A DNA stretch of 64,000 bases. Source: Labedella endophytica. Lineage in GTDB: Bacteria > Actinomycetota > Actinomycetes > Actinomycetales > Microbacteriaceae. Position numbers and translations under genes: made by a program. This document shows, piece after piece, positions 41,755 to 53,006 of this stretch (its first letter is position 1; each line of letters starts with the position of its first letter). The stretch is from positions 1 through 64,000 of the forward strand of contig NZ_RZGZ01000007.1 in assembly GCF_003990045.1 (NCBI RefSeq). The letters are read 5' to 3'. A model generated the notes under the pieces. The model saw only the letters and a list, made by a program, of their open reading frames with translations, ran no database searches and was not told the DNA's origin.

Positions 41755-42542
41755 CGCTCCCCCTTCGGGTTCGAGCCCCGGTGCGCGAGCTGTGTGGCCC
41801 CCTCAGACCTCACAGTTCGCGTCACCGGGGAACGTCGTGTGCGCGCCACCAGGAGGGTGACGCCGAGCCCGATCGCGCCGATGGCGGCCAGGACGAGTCC
41901 CATCGGGTCGGCTCCCGTGACGGGCAGCCCATCCGGCGGCGCGGGATCCCCCGGCACCACCGGGGGCGCGGCACCCTCCGCGGCGGCCGTGAGGCCCAGC
42001 CCCACCTCACCGGTGAGGCCCATGAGGCTCTCATCGCCGGATCGGTCCACGGCGAGACTCATCGCCACGAGCAGGTGCGTGCCGTCGTCGTCGACTCCAG
42101 CGAGGTCGAAGACGGGACTCGATTCGCGGTGGTCGTGAGACGAGTCCACCTGCGTCACGCTGCCCCGTCCGGAATCGCATCGAGGCGCCTCCGGGAGACC
42201 CACCCATTCGTCGTCGCACCGTTCGATCGAGACGACGAGCCCCTCCGGGTGTTCCACGAGCTCGCCGGACTTCCGCATCTCGAACACGAGCGACGCTCTC
42301 GTCGCTCCCTCGAGCGTTGCGGCGACCTGCCAGTAGTGGACGATTCCGGGACGCAGTGCGACGAATTCCACCGGGTGCGGGTCGGACAGCAGGACGAGTC
42401 GCCCCGGATCCCCGTTCTCGGGCACCGGTCGGTACGCGGCCTGAGCGGACGTCGCGAGGAGCGTCGTCCCGCAGACGAGCGCTCCGACCGACGCCACCGT
42501 GAGGGCACGGATCACTCCGCGCGAGCCGTGCGATGCGCTCAT
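41751..42542 (-). CDS. LPVTG cell-wall anchored protein
   Basis: A 263-residue exported protein. Signal peptide ends near TSAQAAYR. The mature part has two Cys (IERCDDEW and APRCDSG) and a predicted beta-rich domain with FVALRPGIVHYWQVAATLEG. A Pro-rich linker, GLPVTGADP, a hydrophobic helix and Arg residues form the sorting signal. The ATG overlaps the signal-peptidase stop, and its stop overlaps the choice-of-anchor G gene, so all four genes are translationally linked. Confidence 0.85.
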   Translation of the reverse strand: MSASHGSRGVIRALTVASVGALVCGTTLLATSAQAAYRPVPENGDPGRLVLLSDPHPVEFVALRPGIVHYWQVAATLEGATRASLVFEMRKSGELVEHPEGLVVSIERCDDEWVGLPEAPRCDSGRGSVTQVDSSHDHRESSPVFDLAGVDDDGTHLLVAMSLAVDRSGDESLMGLTGEVGLGLTAAAEGAAPPVVPGDPAPPDGLPVTGADPMGLVLAAIGAIGLGVTLLVARTRRSPVTRTVRSEGATQLAHRGSNPKGER

Positions 42543-43156
42543 TCGTCACCCGGTCGCGACGAAACGACAACGGCGTCGGCGTCGGCATCGGCATCGGCAT
42601 CGGCACGACGCTGCGCCGGCCAGAAGGCCCAGAGGATCACCATCGCCACGATGGCGGCCGCGATCCCGATCCCTCCCGGGCTCTGTACGACCGCGACCAC
42701 GCGACCCGCACCGGGGACGGCGACCATCACGCGGTCGACCTCCTCCACGACGTACGGTTCGCGATCGGCCCGAGCGTTCGCGTCGCCCTGGAGGACGAGC
42801 GAACGGGCGGCGGGTTCTCCGTCGATCTCGGAGACCGACACGACCCGGTGCGTCACCGGGAGGGTCTCACCCGGACGGGGAACGGTCACGACGTCTCCGA
42901 TCATCACCGCGGAGGCGTCGATGCGCTCCACGACCGCTGCTGATCCCGCCGGCATCGTCGGGGCCATCGACCCGGTGACGAAGACCAGGATGGAGTACCC
43001 GAATACCCATCCGATGGCCACGCACACGAGGACGGCCGCACCGACGATGCCGGCGAAGGTCGTCAGTACCGAACCGGCACTGACGCTCCTCGCCGCACGG
43101 CCGCCGTCGGTGTCAGAGAACACGACGGCGGACCGCTCGGCGAAGATCTGGGACAC
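42539..43156 (-). CDS. sipW: SipW-type signal peptidase I
   Basis: A 205-residue membrane protease. The nucleophile Ser is in VTGSMAPTM and the general base position holds His in LPVTHRVVSV instead of Lys, the mark of SipW/archaeal-type ER signal peptidases. N- and C-terminal helices anchor it. It should cut the two neighbours that carry AAWxDTEW signal regions. C-terminal Ala-Asp repeats are encoded by a short DNA repeat at 42570-42608. Confidence 0.9.
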   Translation of the reverse strand: MSQIFAERSAVVFSDTDGGRAARSVSAGSVLTTFAGIVGAAVLVCVAIGWVFGYSILVFVTGSMAPTMPAGSAAVVERIDASAVMIGDVVTVPRPGETLPVTHRVVSVSEIDGEPAARSLVLQGDANARADREPYVVEEVDRVMVAVPGAGRVVAVVQSPGGIGIAAAIVAMVILWAFWPAQRRADADADADADAVVVSSRPGDE

Positions 43157-43163
43157 GCCGGAG

Positions 43164-43859
43164 TCAGACGGACTCGGACGCGAACTCCCACGCGGGGGCG
43201 AGCGTCAGACCCATGAGGTCGTCCAGATCGAACCCGGTGGGAACGGTGACGTCGTCGGGCAGGGAGACCTCGAAGCAGTAGAACTGCGTCGAGCCCGCCT
43301 CGGCGGCGAGGGTCTGCTCGGCCGTCGCGGCCGCACTGTCGAGGTCGCCGTCGGCGATGATCTCGGTGCCGGCACCGGCGAGGAAGGCGTCTGCTTCGCA
43401 CGCGAAGGCGGTGTCGGCGGTAGCGACCCGCACGTCGAGGGCGCCGTAGAGGAGACCGTCGGGGTCGTTCTGGACGATGCCGTCGGCGGGGATGGCCGGC
43501 TGCAGTTCCACGTCGCCCGAGATGGAGGTGTCGGTCGTCTGGAGCGACACACCCGCGTAGACCTCGTCGCCCGGGGAGAGGTCGAGAGCCGCGAGCTCGA
43601 ACGTCATCTCCCCTCCGGGGTTCTCCTCCTCGTTGACGAAGTCCTCGGGGTCCGTGAAGGGGGCGGCGGTGTTCTGCACGACCTCGAAGGTCGAGGTCCC
43701 GATGCCGGGGCCCCCGGCGCCATCGCCGCCGAAGATCCATTCGGTGTCTGTCCAGGCGGCGAGCGTCGCGGTGACCGCCACTCCCACGAGGGTGCCCCCG
43801 GCGAGGATGGCGAGGGTCTTGTTGCGTCGCGAGGACGTGGTGGGACGGGTGCGTGTCAT
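43164..43859 (-). CDS. TasA-like SipW-dependent exported protein
   Basis: A 231-residue exported protein and first gene of the operon. N-terminus: Arg/Lys-rich, hydrophobic core, then TLAAWTDTEWIFGG, the SipW-dependent signal type. The mature protein is acidic and beta-rich (GEMTFELAALDLSPGDEVYA, ALDVRVATADTAFACEAD) with two Cys, like TasA/camelysin matrix proteins. Likely forms or joins surface fibres; function inferred from context. GGAGA lies before the ATG; seven bases separate it from sipW. Confidence 0.85.
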   Translation of the reverse strand: MTRTRPTTSSRRNKTLAILAGGTLVGVAVTATLAAWTDTEWIFGGDGAGGPGIGTSTFEVVQNTAAPFTDPEDFVNEEENPGGEMTFELAALDLSPGDEVYAGVSLQTTDTSISGDVELQPAIPADGIVQNDPDGLLYGALDVRVATADTAFACEADAFLAGAGTEIIADGDLDSAAATAEQTLAAEAGSTQFYCFEVSLPDDVTVPTGFDLDDLMGLTLAPAWEFASESV

Positions 43860-44309
43860 GGTCGGCTGTCTCCGGTCGAGGTGGGCGCCGGATGTGGGGC
43901 GTCCCGGCCTGATGTTCCGAAGCTAGGCATGACCGTCGCGGAACTCACTGCTGGTTCGCCGTTTCCGGTAGTCGGCGGCACCGCTACCGGTGGTCACGGG
44001 GACCGTCGGTACCGGTATCGGAGAGCCGTCCCCACCCGGACGAGGGGGATATCGACCACCTGCTCCCGGTCACGTCCCCCGAGCCGGGGACACCCTGCGG
44101 CAGGTGGCGCGCGAAACCGCACGCAGCGCCTACCGGGCGGATGCAGTCCGGTTACGGGTCTACTACTGAGAGAAACTACTGGGAGGCCAGTTTGGGCATG
44201 CCATACGCCAGATTGTTACGTCGAAACCGTCGCGGAAAACCGACCTCGCGCTTACCGTTGGCAACACGTGGATCCCCGAGGGGGGGATGGGCGAGGAGGC
44301 CACGGCACC
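43860..44309. other. Divergent control region of the fibre operon and LuxR gene
   Basis: 450 bases without a gene. Two perfect ACCGGT boxes at 43986-43991 and 44011-44016, spaced 25 bases apart, and a weaker CCGGTA at 43965-43970 form a regular series and may be binding sites of the neighbouring LuxR-type regulator. CTACT is repeated near 44161 and 44178. The region should carry both divergent promoters. Confidence 0.5.
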
Positions 44310-47024
<2,715 letters not shown>

Positions 47025-47041
47025 CCCCCACCTCCCCTCTC

Positions 47042-47099
47042 CCCCCTGAAAACTTCCTCTGTGCACGAATTTTCGAGCACATAGAAAGTTTTCAGGGGG
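47042..47099. terminator. Long bidirectional terminator hairpin
   Basis: CCCCCTGAAAACTT and AAGTTTTCAGGGGG form a 14-pair stem, which continues inward through CTxTGTGC/GCACAxAG and CGAA/TTCG pairs with three mismatches to a tiny central loop. About 58 bases in all, between the convergent LuxR and aldehyde dehydrogenase genes. The TTTT of the right arm and AAAA of the left give weak U-tracts in both directions. Confidence 0.7.
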
Positions 47100-47122
47100 A
47101 AGAGAGGAGGGCGAGGGACGGG

Positions 47123-48499
47123 TCAGCCGTTGATGCGGATGAGCTTCTTGTTGACGAACTCCTCCATCGCGAAGCGGCCCATCTCGCGGCCCGAGCCGGA
47201 ACGCTTGACGCCGCCGAAGGGCAGTTCGGCCGCGTCGCCGAGCACGATGTTGATCCAGACCATGCCGGCGTCGATCTGGTCGGCCACGCGCAGCGCCTGC
47301 TCCTCGTCGGTCGAGTACACGTAGGACCCGAGGCCGAAGGGCGTGTCGTTCGCGAGCGCGACGGCCTCTTCCTCCGAGGACACCCGGTAGAGCGCCGCCA
47401 CGGGACCGAAGAACTCCTCGTGGAACGCGTCCATCGCAGGGCTCACGTCGGCGAGCACGGCGGGCGGGAAGAAGTTGCCGTTCGTCTCCCCCTTCGCGAG
47501 CACCGTGGCGCCCTGGGCGATGGCGCGATCGAGCTGCTCCTGCAGGCGCTCGGTCGCGGCCTGCGATGACAGCGGGCCGAGCACCGTGTCGGCGGACGTG
47601 GGGTCGGCGGGCTGGCTCGCCGTGAACGCCTCGACGAACGCGGCCTGGAACTCGTCGAACAGCTCGTCGATCACGATGAAGCGCTTCGCGGCGTTGCAGG
47701 ACTGACCGTTGTTGTCGATGCGCGCGTTGACCGCGTCCTGCGCGGCCGCAGCGACGTCGTCGGACGACAGCAGGATGAACGGGTCGGAGCCCCCGAGCTC
47801 GAGCACGACCTTCTTGAGGTTGCGGCCCGCGATCTCGGCGACGGCGGCACCCGCGCGCTCCGAGCCGGTGACCGAGACGCCCTGCACGCGCGGGTCGGCG
47901 ATGATCGTCGCCGCCTGGTCGTTCGTGGCGTACACGTTGACGTAGACGCCCGAGTGGGCGCCGAGCTCGGCGACCGCGGTCTCGAACATGTCCGCGATCG
48001 CGGCGGCCGACTCAGGGCACTGCGGAGCGTGCTTCAGGACGATCGTGTTGCCCACGACGATGTTCGGGCCGGCGAAACGCGCCACCTGGTAGTAGGGGAA
48101 GTTCCACGGCATGATGCCGAGCAGCACACCGAGACCGGCGCGGCGGACGAAGGCCGAGCCGCCGCCCTCCGACAGGTCGATCGTCTCGTCGGCGAGGAAG
48201 GTCTCGCCGTTGTCGGCGTAGTACTGGTAGATCGCCGCGGCGAAGTCGACCTCGCCGAGCGCCTGCTCCACGGGCTTGCCCATCTCGCGCACGATGATGT
48301 CCGCGAGCTCCTCGCGGCGTTCCGTGTGCAGCGCGGCGACGCGGGCGATGAGCGCCGCACGGTCCGCCACGGACACGCGCCGCGACCATTCGCTGTAGGC
48401 GCCGTGCGCCGACGCGATCGCCTCGTCGACGCCCGCGTCCGTGAGGGTCGGGTACTCGCGGAGGGTCTCCCCCGTTGCTGGATTGACGACGGCGTACAT
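47123..48499 (-). CDS. NAD(P)-dependent aldehyde dehydrogenase (succinate-semialdehyde type)
   Basis: A 458-residue ALDH. The catalytic Cys is in NNGQSCNAAKRFIV and the general base Glu in VVLELGGSDPFILLS; PFGGVKRSGSGREMG and the end FVNKKLIRING are typical of succinate-semialdehyde dehydrogenases (GabD group). It would oxidise an aldehyde to an acid with NAD(P)+ in the cytoplasm. ATG opening MYAVVNPATGE chosen. No gabT next to it, so the pathway is unclear. Confidence 0.9.
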   Translation of the reverse strand: MYAVVNPATGETLREYPTLTDAGVDEAIASAHGAYSEWSRRVSVADRAALIARVAALHTERREELADIIVREMGKPVEQALGEVDFAAAIYQYYADNGETFLADETIDLSEGGGSAFVRRAGLGVLLGIMPWNFPYYQVARFAGPNIVVGNTIVLKHAPQCPESAAAIADMFETAVAELGAHSGVYVNVYATNDQAATIIADPRVQGVSVTGSERAGAAVAEIAGRNLKKVVLELGGSDPFILLSSDDVAAAAQDAVNARIDNNGQSCNAAKRFIVIDELFDEFQAAFVEAFTASQPADPTSADTVLGPLSSQAATERLQEQLDRAIAQGATVLAKGETNGNFFPPAVLADVSPAMDAFHEEFFGPVAALYRVSSEEEAVALANDTPFGLGSYVYSTDEEQALRVADQIDAGMVWINIVLGDAAELPFGGVKRSGSGREMGRFAMEEFVNKKLIRING

Positions 48500-48662
48500 G
48501 CGTTGAGGCTCCTCGAGTCGGGGTCGGATCACGTAATCCCTACATCATCGTGGAAGCCACGGAGGATTACCACCGTTCGAGGGCGTCGATTCCGCTGATT
48601 CCGCAGGTGGGGCGTGCGGGCCGTCGGATCGTCGGGCGATCGGTGCCGCCGGGGCGGTCGGT

Positions 48663-50852
48663 TCAGGATTGCAGCACGACGAGCCGCTGGGTGGCACGGG
48701 TCATGGCGACGTAACGATCGACGGCACCCGTGACGCCCGTTCCGAAGTCCTCCGGGCCGAGGAGGACGACGAGGTCGAACTCGAGTCCCTTCGCGAGCTC
48801 CGGAGTGAGCCAGCGGACTCGGTCGCGGACCCGATCGGGCCGATCGGTCGACCCGGGACCGTGGATCACGCAGGCCACACCATCGGCGTTCTCCGCGAGC
48901 CAGGCGTCGACGAGCGGAGCGAGCTCGGTGCGCGCGCCGTGGTGGACGGGTACACCCGAACGGCGAACGGACGTGGGCACGTTCGCATCCGGCAGCACGG
49001 CGTGGATGACGGGTTCGGCCGCGTCCATCACCTCGAGCGGCGTCCGATAGTTGATGCTCAGCGTCGAGACCTCCGAGCGCGACAGCCCGACCCGCGCGAG
49101 CCGCTCGCCCCAGCTCTCGGTGAACGGGCGCCGGGCCTGCGCGCGGTCGCCCACGATCGTGAAGCTGCGCGACGGGCAGCGGCGTACGAGCATGCGCCAC
49201 TCCGCGTCGGTGAGCTCCTGCGCCTCGTCCACCACGATGTGCGCGAACGGACCGGCGAGCTGGTCCGCGTCCGTCGTCGGCCGACCATCGTCCACGGCGA
49301 GGCTGTTGCGTGCGTCCTGGCCGCGGAGGATCGACAGAAGACCGAGCTCCGAATCGTCCGCCGCGACGAGTTCATCCATCACGCGGTCACGTTGCTCCCG
49401 CTCGGACGCGGCTGCGGCCTCCGCCTCGCGCATCCTCCGGGCCGCCGTGGGATCGCCGATCCGGGCGCGCGCCGCGTCGAGGAACGGGAGATCCGACACC
49501 GTCCAGGCTCGAGCGTCCGACCGTTGCAGCGCCAGGACCTGCGTGTCCGTCACCCCCGGGGCGCAGAAGCGGAGGTAGGCCGGGACGGACCAGAGGTCCG
49601 CTACCACCCCGAGCGGATCGAGTATCGGCCACGCCCGCGCGAACGCCCGTGCGAGATCCTCGTCGGCCGACAGCGCGCGTCGGACGTGGCGGGGCGGGAC
49701 GTCGTCCCCGAGACGATCGGAGACGATCGCGACGAGCGCTTCCCACACGTCGTCACGCGCCGCGTCGTGCGGAGTCCCGTCCTCGGCGGCATCGAACGCC
49801 TCGGCCCAGTCGGCCGCATCGAGCTCGATGTCGGCCCACGGCGTCTGAACGAGGAGGGCGTCCGGCGGCTGCTCGTAGTGCCGGACGGCCGCCTCGATGA
49901 TTCCGACCGCGTCGAGGGAGGCCTTGAGCTCCGCGATCTCCGGGTCCTCCTCGACGACGGCTCGCGCGCCCTCCGGCACGAGATCGCGGAGCGTGCCGGA
50001 GAGGACACCGTCCTCGCCGAGACTCGGGAGGACGTCGGCGACGAACGCGAGATACCCGGAGTTCGGACCGACGAGGAGCACACCGCCGTGGGATCGCGAG
50101 AGCCGCGGATCGGAGTACAGCAGGAACGCCGTGCGGTGAAGCGCGACGACCGTCTTGCCCGTCCCCGGTCCCCCGTCCACCACGAGGGCGCCTCGCGAGT
50201 CCGCCCGGATGATCGCGTCCTGATCGGCCTGGATCGTGCCGAGCACGTCGCGCATGCGACTCGAACGGCTCTGTCCGAGACTTGCGATGAAGGCGGACTC
50301 GTCGTCGAGAGCCGCGGCGCTCCCCGCCGCGCCCGCGTCCGTGAACGCCTCGTCCCAGTAGTCGGTGATTCGGCCGTCGGCCCACCGGTAGCGGCGACGG
50401 CTGGCGAGGCCGCTCGGCTCCGCACGGGTGGCCGCGAAGAACGGGGCGGCCGCGGGCGATCGCCAGTCGATGAGGAGGGGGTCACCCGACTCGTCCGTCA
50501 GGCCGAACCGTCCGATGAAGGACACGGTGCCCTCGTCCGTCACCATCCGCCCGAGACACGTGTCGAGGGAGAACCGACCGAGGGTGCGCAGGCGGGCGGA
50601 GAGCCGGTGGATCTCGAGATCTCGTTCGAGGGCCTGCTGGCCGGCTCCGCCCGGCGCGCGCCGTTCCTCGTCGAGGCGACGCGTGAGGTCGGCGATGGAG
50701 CGCTCGAGGCTGGCCGCGACCCGGGCGAAGTGGCGTTCGTCCGCGCCGATGAGATGAGGGTCGCTCTTCGCCGCGAGACGTTCGGGCAGGTCGAAGGGAC
50801 CGGTCGGGGAGACGGGTCGGGGAGTGGGCTGTGGCGTGTTCTGTGGGGTCAC
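48663..50852 (-). CDS. helR: HelD-like RNA polymerase recycling ATPase (HelR type)
   Basis: A 729-residue UvrD-like ATPase. The N-terminal coiled region FDLPERLAAKSDPHLIGADERHF to LSARLRTLGRF is typical of HelR. Motifs: VDGGPGTGKTVVALHR (Walker A), HIVVDEAQELTDAEW (Walker B), TIVGDRAQARR and YVAMTRATQRLVVLQ. HelD proteins remove RNA polymerase from stalled complexes; the HelR group in actinobacteria also displaces rifamycins and gives tolerance. The GTG start was chosen by family fit and the GGAG upstream. A palindrome of rifamycin-associated-element type stands 25-44 bases upstream, which supports the HelR call. Confidence 0.87.
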   Translation of the reverse strand: MTPQNTPQPTPRPVSPTGPFDLPERLAAKSDPHLIGADERHFARVAASLERSIADLTRRLDEERRAPGGAGQQALERDLEIHRLSARLRTLGRFSLDTCLGRMVTDEGTVSFIGRFGLTDESGDPLLIDWRSPAAAPFFAATRAEPSGLASRRRYRWADGRITDYWDEAFTDAGAAGSAAALDDESAFIASLGQSRSSRMRDVLGTIQADQDAIIRADSRGALVVDGGPGTGKTVVALHRTAFLLYSDPRLSRSHGGVLLVGPNSGYLAFVADVLPSLGEDGVLSGTLRDLVPEGARAVVEEDPEIAELKASLDAVGIIEAAVRHYEQPPDALLVQTPWADIELDAADWAEAFDAAEDGTPHDAARDDVWEALVAIVSDRLGDDVPPRHVRRALSADEDLARAFARAWPILDPLGVVADLWSVPAYLRFCAPGVTDTQVLALQRSDARAWTVSDLPFLDAARARIGDPTAARRMREAEAAAASEREQRDRVMDELVAADDSELGLLSILRGQDARNSLAVDDGRPTTDADQLAGPFAHIVVDEAQELTDAEWRMLVRRCPSRSFTIVGDRAQARRPFTESWGERLARVGLSRSEVSTLSINYRTPLEVMDAAEPVIHAVLPDANVPTSVRRSGVPVHHGARTELAPLVDAWLAENADGVACVIHGPGSTDRPDRVRDRVRWLTPELAKGLEFDLVVLLGPEDFGTGVTGAVDRYVAMTRATQRLVVLQS

Positions 50853-50876
50853 GATCGACGATTCTCCGCCGTCAGG

Positions 50877-50896
50877 GGGGTCTTGCGGCAAGCCCC
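50877..50896 (-). promoter_or_regulatory. Rifamycin-associated-element-like palindrome before helR
   Basis: GGGGTCTTGCGGCAAGCCCC, read on the plus strand, has arms CTTGC and GCAAG around a central G, flanked by GGGG and CCCC. As far as I recall the published RAE (about 19 bp, core CTTGCGGCAAG, in front of rifamycin-inducible resistance genes), the match is very close. It lies 25 bases before the helR start. Confidence 0.7.
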
Positions 50897-50922
50897 GTAT
50901 CGCGTCATAGTGTGAAGAGGGA

Positions 50923-50947
50923 AGGGAGACGGCGGTCTCCCTTTTTT
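50923..50947 (+). terminator. Orphan intrinsic terminator upstream of helR
   Basis: AGGGAGAC and GTCTCCCT form a perfect eight-pair stem with a GGCG loop, followed by TTTTT on the plus strand. This is a classic intrinsic terminator, but it points away from helR, and no plus-strand gene precedes it. Confidence 0.7.
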
Positions 50948-50986
50948 CGCGCCCGCTCACCGGAGTCGATCGCGACCCCTCGGTCC

Positions 50987-51049
50987 GCGCGATCAGCGCG
51001 ATCAGCGCGATCAGCGCGATCAGCGCGATCAGCGCGATCAGCGCGATCA
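50987..51049. repeat. Seven 9-bp tandem repeats holding the response-regulator stop
   Basis: Seven copies of GCGCGATCA. On the minus strand each unit reads TGATCGCGC in frame, so the first copy supplies the stop codon of the response regulator and the six others repeat in-frame stops. Copy number could change without affecting the protein. Confidence 0.85.
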
Positions 51050-51712
51050 GCGGCCGACGATGCCGAGGTCGTACGCGAGGATCACGGCCTGGACGCGGTC
51101 GCGCAGGCCGAGCTTCGACAGGATGCGGCCGACGTGCGTCTTCACGGTGGACTCGCTGAGGAAGAGACGTTCCGCGATCTCACCGTTCGTCTCGCCCTCG
51201 CCGATGAAGCGGAGTACCTCGCGCTCCCGCGCTGTGAGGGGTGCGAGCGCGTCACTCACCGCGGGACCGCGCGCGGCGCCCAGGTGGGGCGATGCAAGCT
51301 CGATGAGCTTTGCGGTGACCCGCGGCGCCACCACGGCGTCGCCGTCGGCGACCGCGCGGATCGCGCTCACGAGGGCCGGGGGCCGGGCGTCTTTGAGGAG
51401 GAAGCCCGACGCCCCCGCCCGGAGCGCACCGAACGCGTAGTCGTCGAGGTCGTACGTCGTGAGCACGAGCACGCGCGTCTCGGGCAAGAGCTCGGTGATG
51501 CGGCGGGTCGCCTCGATGCCGTCGACACCGGGCATCCGCACGTCCATGAGCACGACGTCCGGTCGCAGCCGCTCCGCCTCCCGCACCGCCACGGCTCCGT
51601 CCTCGGCCTCCCCCACCACGGAGAGCGACGCGTCGGCCTCGAGCACGAGCCGCATGCCGTAGCGGACGAGCTCCTGGTCGTCGGCGATCATGATCCGGAT
51701 CGGGTCGCTCAT
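51047..51712 (-). CDS. NarL/LuxR-type response regulator
   Basis: A 221-residue two-component regulator. The receiver domain has IMIADDQELVRYGMR and the phosphorylated Asp in VVLMDVRMPGVDG, with switch residues in VLVLTTYD and the Lys in GFLLKDA. The output domain is LTAREREVLRFIGEGETNGEIAERLFLSESTVKTHVGRI (LuxR HTH). Together with the upstream kinase and ABC genes it forms one operon; it likely regulates that transporter. Stop overlaps the 9-bp repeat. Confidence 0.93.
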   Translation of the reverse strand: MSDPIRIMIADDQELVRYGMRLVLEADASLSVVGEAEDGAVAVREAERLRPDVVLMDVRMPGVDGIEATRRITELLPETRVLVLTTYDLDDYAFGALRAGASGFLLKDARPPALVSAIRAVADGDAVVAPRVTAKLIELASPHLGAARGPAVSDALAPLTAREREVLRFIGEGETNGEIAERLFLSESTVKTHVGRILSKLGLRDRVQAVILAYDLGIVGR

Positions 51713-52974
51713 GAGTCCTCGTCCTTCCGGGGCAGACGGACCGAGACCCGCCACCCGGTGCCGTCTCGGGGGCCCGCCTCGGCCTCCCCACCGTACAGCG
51801 CGGCACGCTCGCGGATGCCGAGCAGACCGCGGCCGACGTCGCCGCCCGCGTCGCCGTCGCCGGACCGGTGGGGCGCGTCGTCCTCCACCACGATCTCCGC
51901 GGAATCCACCGACCACGACACGCGTGCGCGGACCTCCCTCGCCCCCGTCGCGTGACGGAGGGCATTCGTGAGGGACTCCTGCACGATCCGGTACACCGTG
52001 AGCCCGAGCGCCGTGTCCTCGGCGGGCGTGCCCGAGAGATCGAGCCGGACGGGCAGTCCGGCGCGCGCGAACTCCTCGCTCAGCGCCATGAGTTGACCCA
52101 CCCCCGGCTGAGGCGCCGACTCCGTCGAGGCATCGTCCGGGGCCGCGCGCACCGATCCGAGGAGACGCCGCACCTCGGTGAGCGTGCGTCGACCCGTCTC
52201 GGCGGCGCGACCCATCGCGACGCGCGCCTCGTCCGGCCGGTTGGGCACGGACGCGTGCGCGCCCTCCGAGAGGGCGATCATCACCGACAGGCTGTGCGCG
52301 ATCACGTCGTGCATCTCGCGCGCGATCCGCTCGCGCTCCTGCGCACCCGCGATCGTGGCCTGCTGGTCGCGCTCCCGCTCGAGCTGAGCCGCCCGATCGA
52401 GGAGGGCGGCGACGTAGCGCACGCGTCCGCCCACGTTGGTGCCGATCAGGGTCGCGACGAGCAGGAGGACCACGGCCGGCACGGCGTTGTTGGCCCACGT
52501 GACGATGGCGTTCGTCTCCACACCCTCCGGTGACACGGCGGCGGCAACCCACGGGCCGACGCCGATGCCGAATCCGACGAGCGCCCCATGGCCGACGGAC
52601 GCCACCGCCCCCAGGCCGAAGCACGCCCAGGCGGCTCGGCTCGACCGGTAGACCGCCACAGCGTACACGGCGAGGAGCGGGAGCAGGCTCTCGGAGAAGG
52701 TGCCGACGAAACCCGACACCAGGAGCAGCGCACCGCTCGCGGCGAAGGCGAGGAGTGGGCGCGTCCGCCGGACGAGCAGCGACGCCGCCCCGACCAGGGC
52801 GAGGGTGCCGATGACCCACAACGGCGGTCCTCCGTCGCGGCCGATCGAGAGGAGCACAGCCCACCCCAGGTACACGAGCACGACGAGCAGATCCGAGAGT
52901 CGGGGGTGGGTGAGGAAGAACTGGCGGACGACACCGGGCGGTTTCGGGATCGCGACGGCGCCCGGCGCCCTCAT
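51709..52974 (-). CDS. Sensor histidine kinase (HisKA_3 type)
   Basis: A 421-residue membrane kinase. N-terminal region with six or so helices, then the H-box REMHDVIAHSLSVMIALSEG with the phosphorylated His, and the ATPase part with VYRIVQESLTNALRHA and GRGLLGIRERAALYGG. ATG at 52974 gives a normal protein, but a CTG at 53011, after GGAGGG and overlapping the permease stop as CTGA, is also plausible. It phosphorylates the response regulator that overlaps its end. Confidence 0.9.
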   Translation of the reverse strand: MRAPGAVAIPKPPGVVRQFFLTHPRLSDLLVVLVYLGWAVLLSIGRDGGPPLWVIGTLALVGAASLLVRRTRPLLAFAASGALLLVSGFVGTFSESLLPLLAVYAVAVYRSSRAAWACFGLGAVASVGHGALVGFGIGVGPWVAAAVSPEGVETNAIVTWANNAVPAVVLLLVATLIGTNVGGRVRYVAALLDRAAQLERERDQQATIAGAQERERIAREMHDVIAHSLSVMIALSEGAHASVPNRPDEARVAMGRAAETGRRTLTEVRRLLGSVRAAPDDASTESAPQPGVGQLMALSEEFARAGLPVRLDLSGTPAEDTALGLTVYRIVQESLTNALRHATGAREVRARVSWSVDSAEIVVEDDAPHRSGDGDAGGDVGRGLLGIRERAALYGGEAEAGPRDGTGWRVSVRLPRKDEDS

Positions 52975-53006
52975 CGGGGCGCCGGGCGTCGTCGTCGGTT
53001 CGTTGT

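Noticed and set aside
41781-44309. Long plus-strand open frame leading into the LuxR gene
   Set aside because: It runs antisense to the sipW operon with no start or domain; the true LuxR start is at 44310.
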